DNA of 64,000 nt from an uncultured Ureaplasma sp. (GTDB lineage Bacteria; Bacillota_I; Bacilli_A; Mycoplasmatales; Mycoplasmoidaceae): assembly GCA_947039515.1 (NCBI GenBank), contig CAMQYY010000004.1, positions 1 through 64,000 on the forward strand, read 5' to 3'. Below the pieces are notes generated by a model, which was not told where the DNA came from, made no database searches, and saw only the letters and a list, made by a program, of their open reading frames with translations. The position numbers and the translations under genes were made by a program. Shown here in pieces: positions 1 to 9,879 of this stretch. The stretch's first letter is position 1. Every line of letters starts with the position of its first letter.

Positions 1-943
1 TAGTTTCTTCTAATCTAGCTTCTTCTTCTGCTAATCTAGTTTCTTCTTTAGCTTTTTCTTCTGCTAATCTATTTTCTTCTAATTCAGATTTTTCTTTTTC
101 TAATTTAGCTTTTTCTTTAGCTTCTTTTTTTTCTAATTTAGATTTCTCTTTTGCTTCTTCTTTTTCTAATTTAGCTTCTTCTTTAGCTTTTTCTTCTGCT
201 AATCTAGCTTCTTCTAATTCAGATTTTTCTTTATCTTTTTCTTCAATTAGTTCATCTTTTTTTATAATAGCATCAAGCATTAATGATCCATTATTATCTA
301 TTCAATATTTTTTTGATTCAATATTATTAAAAATATTTGGATCACTTACGGTTGATATTAAAATTATTTTATTTTTTTTCAAATATTTTATTAAAAATTT
401 GATTGCTTTAGTTGATGTAATAAGTGGAAAATTTTCAAAAACAATAATTTGTTTACATTTCAAAATTGCTTCTAATAACAGAATAATATTTTTCTTATTT
501 TCACTAATTTTATTTTCATTAAACTCATCAGTCTTTTTTTCAATTAATGTTTTAATTTGAAAATTCTCATAAAAAGAATTTAATCTTTCTTTTGATAATT
601 TTTCATTTCTTTCATTAGCATCATTAGCTGTTTCAAGAACATCTTTAATTGTAATATTTGGCATTAAATTAGTGTTAAATGATGAAGCATAGTAAATACT
701 ATCTTTTAATTCTTTTTCACCAACTTCAATTCCATCCAAAAGAATTGATCCACTATCAATCGTTTCATTACCAGTTAAAATTTTAGGAAGAAAATTAACT
801 ATCTCTTTATTTTCTGAACAAATAAATGTTAATTTTTCAAAGGGAAAATCAATTGATAGATTATCAAATATAACTTTATTTGTTGATTTATCGCTATGTT
901 TAATGTTTTTTATTTCAAATGATTTGATATTGATTGAATTCAT
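1..943 (-). CDS. ABC ATPase-like domain (degenerate) fused to a repetitive E/K/A/L coiled coil; C-terminus runs off the window
   Basis: ORF 302..943 ends at TGA (Trp here) and continues in frame as ...KKYWIDNNGSLMLDAIIKKDELIEEKDKEKSELEEARLAEEKAKEEAKLEKEE... to position 1. ABC-like layout (FDNLSIDF...LTG...SGSILLDG). Confidence 0.7.
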
Positions 944-995
944 TTAGAACCTTTTTTCTTTCTCTAATTAATAATTTCTTTAAATACTATTTAAA

Positions 996-1823
996 TTATA
1001 TTTTATTTTTAACAATATCAATATATTTCTTAATTAAATTTTTTAAATCAGGGATTGATTTAGCTTTTATAATATCTGCTATTTTACTATTAAAAATAAT
1101 TGTTATTTGTTGATTATAGATATTTTCATCAAAATTTAAAATATAATTTTCAATTCGATAATTATTATCAACAACTGTTTTTGGTTTTCCTATAAAGGTT
1201 AATGAAGGATAATTTTTCTCATTATGGATTGTTTTTGTATAATAAACACCATATTTAATATGAATACAGTTCACATCAATTTCCAAGTTAGCTGTAGGAT
1301 AAAGAAACTTAGTACCAAATTTATTTCCTTCTTTTACTTCATTAGAATAAGAATATTTTTTAACTAGAAGTTCATTAGCACTTTCAATTTTACCTTCAAG
1401 TATTAATTCTTTAATATGAGTTGATGAATGATTTTTTAATAAACTTATAATATTAACATTGAAATATTTTTTTAAATATTCAGCATGAATATGGTCATTA
1501 CCAAAATAAAAATTATCGCCAACAACAATTTCTTTTGGTTTATTTTTAATCAAAAATTCATCAATGAATTTTTGAGCAGAATAATTTTTAAGATTAAAAT
1601 CAAGACAAATAACTTCTTTAATACCATTCTCTTCTAGATTTTTAATTCTTTTATCAAAATTATAAAGTGGTTTCGTTTTTGAAAAAATACTTTTAAAAGT
1701 TAAAACTACGATTGGATATTTAGCACTTTTCATTATTTTTAAATGACCAAAATGAAAAGCATCAAAAAAACCAATAATTAATGTTTTATCTTTTAAATCA
1801 ATCATCTCATTATAAATTTTCAT
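996..1823 (-). CDS. ribF: Bifunctional riboflavin kinase/FAD synthetase
   Basis: GFFDAFHFGH nucleotidyltransferase motif; FGTKFLYPTANLEI and GVYYT flavokinase motifs. Confidence 0.9.
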   Translation of the reverse strand: MKIYNEMIDLKDKTLIIGFFDAFHFGHLKIMKSAKYPIVVLTFKSIFSKTKPLYNFDKRIKNLEENGIKEVICLDFNLKNYSAQKFIDEFLIKNKPKEIVVGDNFYFGNDHIHAEYLKKYFNVNIISLLKNHSSTHIKELILEGKIESANELLVKKYSYSNEVKEGNKFGTKFLYPTANLEIDVNCIHIKYGVYYTKTIHNEKNYPSLTFIGKPKTVVDNNYRIENYILNFDENIYNQQITIIFNSKIADIIKAKSIPDLKNLIKKYIDIVKNKI

Positions 1824-2454
1824 TAATTAAACTTTCTATATCAACAGCATCTTCAATTTTAAAATCACCACTTTTTGTTCTTATTAAACCAATTAAAGTA
1901 GCATATGTATCTAATTTAATACCAATATCATTACTAAAACTTCTAATATAAAAACCTTTTGGAACAGTCATTTTTATTTCTAAAATATTATCTTTAAAAT
2001 CTAATATTTCATATTTTATAACTTTCATTATTCTAGGTTGTATTTCAACATTAATATTTTTTCTAGCATAATCATAAAGTGGTTTACCATTTTTTTTGAT
2101 AGCTGAATAAATTGGAGGGTATTGGTTATGACTGTTTAAATAGTATCCTAAAATCTTTCTTATATTATCAATTTCAATGATTTTATCACTTCTATTAATT
2201 ACATCACCTTCTAAATCATAAGTTGTTGTACTAAAGCCAAATTCTATTTTTGCAATATATTCTTTTTCATCAACTAGAAATTTTGATAATAATTTCGTTC
2301 CATTGTTAATTCCAAGAACTAAAACACCAGTAGCTAATGGATCAAGAGTTCCTCCATGACCTACTTTTTTTACTTTAAGAATTTTCTTCACTTTTTGAAC
2401 AACATCATTACTTGTTCAATTTTTAGGTTTATTAATTATTAAAATTTCTTTCAT
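1810..2454 (-). CDS. truB: tRNA pseudouridine(55) synthase
   Basis: GHGGTLDPLATGVLVLG motif; merged across TGA, N-terminus MKEILIINKPKNWTSNDVVQKVKK. Confidence 0.93.
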
Positions 2455-2473
2455 TAAAATATTTTATCCCTTA

Positions 2474-3442
2474 TTATTTTTTGTTTTTGAATTTATTTCA
2501 TTCATCAAAATTATTTTTAATTCCTGAACTAATACTATTTAAAAGGTCTGGATCAAAATTTTCAATTTCCATATCTTTAATAAAATCAATTGTTTCTTCA
2601 TCATATTTTCTTTTACTTAAAAGCAAAAGAACTAAATTATTATATTCACTAATTTTATTAACAATGTTATATTTTTCAATTAAATTATTAACAATAATAA
2701 AATTATCTTGATTTTCATTTTCAAGTAAATATAAATTAATTAATGTTTGACCTATTCAAAAATAATTTTCAAAACAAATAAATATTTCATAAAAGTTAGT
2801 AACATTATTCTCAATACTTTTTATTAAAGAATTAAAATCAAATTCAAAATTTAAAAAATTATCATTAACTTCATCATGATATTTACTATCAATATTATTG
2901 ATAATATGAACTTGAGCATTGTTTAATAAAGTTTTATTAAAATTAAATAACTTAGAAAATTCAACTATATCTCCTTCTAAATCTTCATTAAATAAAATAT
3001 CACCATAATAATATTCACCTTTTAATCTAATTAAAAGATTGTCTATGATTAAATCAAGAATAGCAAAATACTTTTTAATATCAAATTGATTTTCATCATT
3101 AAAACTTTTAGTATCAAGAAATTTTTCAAATTGCTGAATCTTTTCATTTTGAATTTTATTCAATTCGTTAATTTTTAAAATAGTTGTTAAAACTTCATTT
3201 TGATTTAAAACTAAATTAATTGAATCAATAAATTTTTTATCTTCAGAATATATTAAGTCATATCCATTTAGATAAATAAAAGTTTTAAGCTCATTATTAA
3301 ATGTTTTATTACTGTAGTCACCTAGAAAAAAATCTTTAAATATTTTTTTTAAAATCTCATCAATAGTTATTAAATTTAATTTTTGATTTTTATCAATAAT
3401 AAGAACATATTCATTATTTGAAATATTATTTATATTAGACAT
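2474..3442 (-). CDS. Hypothetical protein
   Basis: Merged ORF (2756..3460 plus extension through TGA to TAA at 2474); GGAG Shine-Dalgarno before ATG at 3442. Confidence 0.6.
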
Positions 3443-3555
3443 TTTTCTACTCCAAATCACTCTCTTAATAATTAAATAAAACTATCAAAGTAATATAAAA
3501 TACATTATATAAAATATAAAGAAAAGGCTATTAAAAATATGTTAATATTTCATAT

Positions 3556-4350
3556 ATGAGAAAATTAGTTGGTAACATAATCAAAGCCGATAAAATCTTC
3601 AATATGATTGAAGATGGCGATAGAATATGCATTGGAATTAGTGGTGGTAAAGATTCAATGGCTTTATTATTTGCTATGAATTTATATAAAAATATTTTAG
3701 CTAAGGAAAATATTTTTATTGAAGTAATAGGTGTTCATTTAAAAATGAATTTATGTGCTCTTGATTATACTGAGATTACTGAATTTTGAAAAAAACAAAA
3801 TATTGAATTTTATATTGAAGATACTCATATGGGAGAAATCCTTAGAAATAATATGAAAAATAATCGACTTCAATGTTCACTTTGTTCTAAAATGAAAAAA
3901 GCGATTTTAATTGATGCTGCAAGAAAATATAATTGTAATAAAATAGCAATGGGGCATCATGCTGATGATGCTATTGAAACAATGTTCTTAAATTTAATTA
4001 ATGAAGGAAGAATAAGCACATTTAAACCAAAGATGTACTTAGACAGATCTGAAATTTGATTTATAAGACCCTTTATTACTTGTAGAGAAAAAGATATAAT
4101 AAAAGAAGTAAAACAAACTGATTTACCAATTCTACCTTGTAGTTGCCCAATGGAAGGTTTTACACAAAGAGATAAAATTAAAGATTTTTTACAAAAAGAA
4201 TTTTATAATGATAGAAAATGAAAAACAGCTTATAAAAGTTTTTATATTAGTTTATTTAATGGAAAAGAAGCTGATTTATGATTTATTGATGATGATAGAA
4301 AAATCATTGATGAGGATATAAGACAAAATGGCTTGAAAGGTAAAAAATAA
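3556..4350 (+). CDS. ttcA: TtcA-like tRNA 2-thiocytidine biosynthesis protein (PP-loop ATPase)
   Basis: [12 protein letters not shown]-loop, [43 protein letters not shown]; merged across TGA codons. Confidence 0.82.
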
Positions 4351-4352
4351 TT

Positions 4353-4700
4353 ATGAAAAAAATATATGATAGTATCAATGAAATAATCAATAGAAAATTT
4401 AGTTCTAAGAATAATGGATATGATCCTGGTGAAGTTGATAAAACACTAGATGAAATTTTTGATATGTTTGCTAAATATGAAAATGATATAAATTTAAAAT
4501 TTAGTGAATATGATGAGATTTCAAGTGAAAATGAAAAGCAAAAAAAGAAAATTATTGAACTTGAACATCATGTTAAGAACTTGAAAGAAGAATTACACTA
4601 TTTAAATGATTCTGGTGTTGGTTTTCATAAACTAAAAGAAGATATTAATAGTTTAAGAAAACAAGTTGATGATAAAGATTTACAGAAAAAAAGAAAATAA
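4353..4700 (+). CDS. DivIVA/GpsB-like coiled-coil protein
   Basis: NNGYDPGEVDKTLDEIFDMFAKYE resembles the DivIVA N-terminal motif, followed by a coiled coil. Confidence 0.5.
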   Translation: MKKIYDSINEIINRKFSSKNNGYDPGEVDKTLDEIFDMFAKYENDINLKFSEYDEISSENEKQKKKIIELEHHVKNLKEELHYLNDSGVGFHKLKEDINSLRKQVDDKDLQKKRK

Positions 4701-4705
4701 AAGTA

Positions 4706-5038
4706 ATGATTATCAAACACGGAATAGACATCACTTCTATTAATAGGAGTGAATTTAGAAATGAAAAATTATCTAAAAAAATATTACATAAAAATGAATT
4801 AGATTTATTCTTATTAATTGAAGAAGAAAAACTAAAAATTAGATTTTTAGCAGCTCGATGAGCTTTAAAAGAAGCAATATTTAAATGTTTTGAAGGTGAA
4901 ATAACTTCTTTTAAAGATCTTAATATTGAAAAAACAAAGTCAAATAAACCATTTTGTTTTTTTAATAATATTTATATTGATCTTTCTTTATCATATGAAA
5001 ATGAATATGTATTAGCATCTGCTATAAGGATTGAATAA
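4706..5038 (+). CDS. acpS: Holo-[acyl-carrier-protein] synthase
   Basis: MIIKHGIDITSINRSEF...RFLAARWALKEAIFK: GIDI and the (A/G)R(W/F)A(A/L)KEA motif; missing from the ORF track because of an internal TGA. Confidence 0.8.
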
Positions 5039-5811
5039 TGATTAATATATCTAGCTTAAAAAATGATTTAATAAAATCTATTTATAAATCAACAAGAAAT
5101 ACTTTTAGTAAAGAAATTGTTATAGAATCTCATAAAATGATTAAAGAGGCTTTAAATAACTCTAATGTTAAGATTAAACATGTTTTATTAACTCAAGAAC
5201 TATATGATAAAGATAAAGGGAAATATAATACTGATTTTTATGAAAAAATAATTATTTGTCCTTATCATGTTATTGAAAAGATTGCTTTTTCAATAACACC
5301 TCAAGAAATAATAGCTATTGGTGAAGTTAATTTTGAATCGTTTGAAATTAATAGTGAACAAAACTATTTAATTTTAGAAAATATCTCAGACCCTGGGAAT
5401 TTAGGTAATATTATTAGAACTAGTGTAGGTTTTAATATTAATAAAATTTTTATTTCAAATAATTCTACAAGTTTGTATAATAATAAAACAATTAGAAGTT
5501 CAATGGGGGCTTTATTTAAAATAAAAGTTAATTATTTTTCTTCATTTAATGAAATTGATAAATTACTAAAATCAAATAATATTACTTCAATAGCTAGTTT
5601 AGTTAATGAAAAATCTGAAAGTATTGATGATTTTAAAATTGAAAAAAATAAGTCATATGCACTTATCTTAGGTAATGAAACAAATGGTGTTGAATTAAAA
5701 ACTCAAAAATTAGTTGATAAAAATATTTATATTCCAATTTCAAAAAATATTAATTCATTGAATGTTAATTCTGCTGCTGCTATCTTAATTTACCAAATTT
5801 TAAAAAAATAA
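5038..5811 (+). CDS. SpoU/TrmH-family RNA 2'-O-methyltransferase
   Basis: DPGNLGNIIRTSVGF, LILGNETNGV and ISKNINSLNVNSAAAILIYQ motifs. Confidence 0.9.
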   Translation: MINISSLKNDLIKSIYKSTRNTFSKEIVIESHKMIKEALNNSNVKIKHVLLTQELYDKDKGKYNTDFYEKIIICPYHVIEKIAFSITPQEIIAIGEVNFESFEINSEQNYLILENISDPGNLGNIIRTSVGFNINKIFISNNSTSLYNNKTIRSSMGALFKIKVNYFSSFNEIDKLLKSNNITSIASLVNEKSESIDDFKIEKNKSYALILGNETNGVELKTQKLVDKNIYIPISKNINSLNVNSAAAILIYQILKK

Positions 5812-5860
5812 AAGTATTTTTCTAAATCTTTTCTCTATTTAATTTCTAAGGAGATTAAAA

Positions 5861-6148
5861 ATGAAAAGAATAATTAATAAAGAGAATATATTTGCTGGAG
5901 CTGCTGCTAAAAAACCAAAACCACCACCAGCAATGTTTTCGCAACAAAAAATGTTGGACACAGCTATTGCTGGAAGTTTAATTGGAACTGGTATTGATGG
6001 AATGATGAATTTGTATGCACAATCTGTATATTACAATAATCAATATGCTCCAGATAAATTAAATCCATATACAGGTGGTGCTAATTCATATGCTAGAATT
6101 GGTGCTTATAAAGGTAGATCTAATATGAGTTTTGGTGGTGTTTACTAA
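5861..6148 (+). CDS. Small Gly/Ala/Tyr-rich orphan protein
   Basis: AAGGAG ribosome-binding site, ATG, 95 codons, stop overlapping the next start. Confidence 0.65.
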   Translation: MKRIINKENIFAGAAAKKPKPPPAMFSQQKMLDTAIAGSLIGTGIDGMMNLYAQSVYYNNQYAPDKLNPYTGGANSYARIGAYKGRSNMSFGGVY

Positions 6149-6363
6149 TGATTAAGTTATCAGGTATTAGTAAAATACTTAAAGGTATAACTCCATTAGG
6201 AACTGCTACAGTTGTGGGTTCTGCTTTAAGTATTCTAACTAGTGTTGTTAGTTCGAGTATGAATATTAGTTATAATTCAAAGATTTCTAAAAATATTTTA
6301 TATGGTTCTAAAAAAAGAGTTGATACTTATTTCAATCAACAAGGTGAACAAATGAATCATTAG
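6148..6363 (+). CDS. Small hydrophobic orphan protein
   Basis: TAATG stop/start overlap with the previous gene; terminator directly downstream. Confidence 0.6.
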   Translation: MIKLSGISKILKGITPLGTATVVGSALSILTSVVSSSMNISYNSKISKNILYGSKKRVDTYFNQQGEQMNH

Positions 6364-6370
6364 TAATGAT

Positions 6371-6403
6371 AAAAAAAATAACAGGTTAACTGTTATTTTT
6401 TTT
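6371..6403. terminator. Bidirectional intrinsic terminator
   Basis: AAAAAAAATAACAG-GTTAA-CTGTTATTTTTTTT between convergent genes. Confidence 0.85.
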
Positions 6404-6413
6404 ATTAATATTT

Positions 6414-7838
6414 TTATTCAGCAACCATAACTAATGTATGTTTAATAACTTTACCATCTTTTTTAAAGCCCTTCATCATAACTTTAGCTACAGTGTCACG
6501 AGGGAATCCACTTCCTGGCATAAACCCAAAAGCTTCCATTAAATCAGGATTTAACACATCACCCTCTTTAACATCAATAGATTCAACACCTAGTGATATT
6601 AATAAATCATAAAACATTTGACTAATCATATCAAAACCACTTAAATAAGATTGAATAGCTGGATCATCTGGAGAATTTAAAATTGTTGATTCTAATAATG
6701 CTGCTGGTTCTAAAAATTGAAGAACAATATCCTCAAATATTTTTCTTTTAGCTTTTGCAATTTCAGCTTTAGAAGTTTCTTCAAATTTAACAATTTTTTC
6801 TTTAATTGCTTCTTCAATAGCTGAATTTTTAGAAGATAACATTTCTCTTAATTCTTCATTTTGTCTTGATAATTCAGCAGCTTCTTCTCCACCACCAGAT
6901 TCATTACTATTTTGAAGTTCTTTAATATTAGCTTGTAAAGCTGATATTAATTGTGAATTCTCAGAATTAATAGATTCTAAACGCAATTTATCTTCTTTTA
7001 CTGCAGTAAGTTCAATACTAGCTCCAGCATGAACTTTTAAAAGTTCAATAATACTTTTACTATTTTCTAATTGAATATTAGCATTATCTAATTCTAAATT
7101 AGTATCTTCAAGTTCTTCTTTTAAAGATTTGATATCATCATTTTGATCATTGTTTGCAATACTTTGTTTTTGCAATTCTTTGTATTTATTTTCTAAATCT
7201 TTATTACTTTGTTCTAATTTTTCATTTTCTTGTTTTAAATAATCGTCACTACTACCTGATTCTTGTAGTTTTTTAATCATTTTAACAGATTCAAGTAATT
7301 TACTTTTATAAAGATTTTCATTTTCAGATCATAATTTATTATTTTTTTCTTTTTCAAGATTAACTTTTTCTAAAGATATTTTTTGTTTTTCAACATCTTT
7401 TTGAGATTTACTTAAATCTTTTGCAGCTTGTAAAATATCTTTATTTTTTTGTTCAAGATCAAATTTCATCTCTTCAAAAGTTTTTAATTGTTTTTGTAAA
7501 ATTTCTTTTTCTGATATAAGTTTATTAATTTCAGTTTGTAACGCATCATCTCTTTTTTCTGTTTTTTCAATTGTTTTAGAAGATGAAACAGTTTTTTTAG
7601 GAGTTGTTGCCTTTTTAACTGGGGCTTTTTTCTGAGGAATAGGAGCAAGATTTAAAATACTATCTAATTCATCAAGAATTGATGTCATAGCTGATGAACT
7701 TTTATCATCTTCAAAGCCACTTTCTTTATTTCCTTCTATTTTTTTTGATTTTATTGCATCAACTAGGTTAATGCCTGTTAAATCATTAGATATATCGGCA
7801 CTTCTTCCAGATTTACTAAGTATTTTAGGTTTAGCCAT
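6414..7838 (-). CDS. grpE: GrpE-like nucleotide exchange factor with a very long N-terminal coiled coil
   Basis: Two track ORFs joined through TGA; C-terminus VLNPDLMEAFGFMPGSGFPRDTVAKVMMKGFKKDGKVIKHTLVMVAE matches the GrpE beta-domain pattern; overlaps dnaJ. Confidence 0.75.
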
Positions 7839-8946
7839 TGTTTTTAAATTCCTTTAACATTTCAATATTATGTTTAATTATTTCATTTGAATCAAGATTA
7901 CTAAGTTTTTTCAACATTTCTTTTTCCTGAGAATTATATTTCCTTGTAACAAATTTAATACTTGAATATAAGTTTCCATTTTTAAACTGGAGTAGTTTAT
8001 TATTATTCATTCTAATACCATGATTAGGAATTTTTATTTTATCACCATACTGAGTGTATGGAGATAAATTATAATCAATTAAACCGTATGGAGTTGGAAT
8101 TTCAATTTTCCCACCAAGAATAGCTTTAATAGGATCAACATATATTATATTATACAAATCTAAATTATGACGTTGATAATTTTCACTTGGTTTTACTTCA
8201 ATTAATATATCAACTTTAACATTCTCATTATTATATGAAATGATATCTTCATTATTAACACCAGAAGGTATTTTTAATATAATATTTTCATTTTTATTAA
8301 CTGTTCCCTTGCCAACACAAGTAGAACATTTATTTAAAATTATTCTTCCATTACCAGAACATTTATCACAAATTACTTGTGTTTTTATTGTTCCTATTAA
8401 AGACCTAACATGTTTAAATATCGAACCATTACCATGGCATTGATTACAAACAATCACATCATTAGGCGTTTTAGCACATGAACCATTACATGTTTCACAT
8501 TTTAAAACTTTTGTAACATCTATGCTTTTTTCACATCCTAAGATAGATTCAGCAAATGTGATTGTTGTTTTTATTAAATTATTTCGACTTTGTTTCTTAT
8601 TACCAAAATTAAAGATATCAAATATATTTGATGTCTCAAAATTATCAAAATTCAAACCAATATTATCAAATAAATCTTTAAATACATCAAATGATTCGAA
8701 ATTATTAAAATCAAATCCTTGATTATTTAATCCATCAACACCACCTCTATCATAAGTTCTTCTTGTTTCAGGATTTTTTAGAACCTCATAGGCTTCATAT
8801 ATTTCTTTGAATTTTTCAGAACTACCTAATTCTTGATTTTTATCAGGATGATATTTCATTGCCAATGCTCTAAAAGATTTCTTAATCTCTTCAAGTGAAG
8901 CGTTCTTAGAAATACCTAATATTTCATAATAGTCTTTACTATTCAT
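7831..8946 (-). CDS. dnaJ: Chaperone DnaJ
   Basis: J-domain with HPDK; four CxxCxGxG-type motifs (CETCNGSC, CNQCHGNG, CDKCSGNG, CSTCVGKG). Confidence 0.95.
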   Translation of the reverse strand: MNSKDYYEILGISKNASLEEIKKSFRALAMKYHPDKNQELGSSEKFKEIYEAYEVLKNPETRRTYDRGGVDGLNNQGFDFNNFESFDVFKDLFDNIGLNFDNFETSNIFDIFNFGNKKQSRNNLIKTTITFAESILGCEKSIDVTKVLKCETCNGSCAKTPNDVIVCNQCHGNGSIFKHVRSLIGTIKTQVICDKCSGNGRIILNKCSTCVGKGTVNKNENIILKIPSGVNNEDIISYNNENVKVDILIEVKPSENYQRHNLDLYNIIYVDPIKAILGGKIEIPTPYGLIDYNLSPYTQYGDKIKIPNHGIRMNNNKLLQFKNGNLYSSIKFVTRKYNSQEKEMLKKLSNLDSNEIIKHNIEMLKEFKNNG

Positions 8947-8965
8947 TATTTCCCTTAATTAAAAA

Positions 8966-9802
8966 TTAAAATAGATTTTTTTTCTCTGCTTTATTAAATG
9001 TTTTTAATTGTTTTTTAGCATTTTTTGATGCTTTTCTAGAATTCTTAACTAATTTTAACTCAATTATTAAATCACCAATTTTTAAAGGTGTACTATTACC
9101 TCTACCAGAAATTTTAACAATTTTATCAATTGGATGATTTGCTGGAACTACAATATAAACGAAAGTTTTTTCACTTTCAATTCCATAACCTTTACAATTA
9201 TAACAAATATCATTATCAAGTGCATCAGTACCTAATAAACCTTTTCCTCTACAAACACCACATGTTTTGTATTTATATAAAGGAGAAGCAAGTCTAAAAC
9301 CATTTTCTAATTGTTCTTGTGTTATTTCTAAAATTGCTTTTATATTACATTTTTTATTAAAATCCAATTTTTCTTCTTGAGTTAAAAGACTATTTTTTAC
9401 AGATTCTCAAGTATTTTCAACGATAATACCAACAGAAATAGTCCCACCTAATAATTCATCAACATAAGTATTTAATCTAAAACTAGGATCTTCAACATAG
9501 AATTGAAAAGCTAATAATTTACTAGACTTAGATTCGTTACCATATTCTCAATCATAATAAGCTCTTATTTCACGATCACCCAAAATTTGATAACCATCAT
9601 TTAATAAATAGAATTTTTTAATTAATTCTGGATCACTAGTTTTGTCTGGATGTCATTCTCTAGCTAGCTTTTTATATTGATTTTTAATCTCTACTTCTGA
9701 AGCATCTTTTCCAACTTGAAGAATTTTATATCAGTCATATTCAAAAATATCTTTTAAACCACTAAATTTACTAGTTTCATTAAAATCTTTTTCTTTTTCC
9801 AT
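8966..9802 (-). CDS. DnaJ-like protein with a single Cys-motif pair
   Basis: Merged ORF starting MEKEKDFNETSKFSGLKDIFEYDWYKILQVGKDASEVEIKNQYKKLAREWHPDK; only CGVCRGKG and CYNCKGYG. Confidence 0.85.
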
Positions 9803-9879
9803 AACATTTTCCTTAATTATTACCTTTAGTATAACTATGATAATACCATATTATTATTTTTATTTTTAGTAGAGTATAT

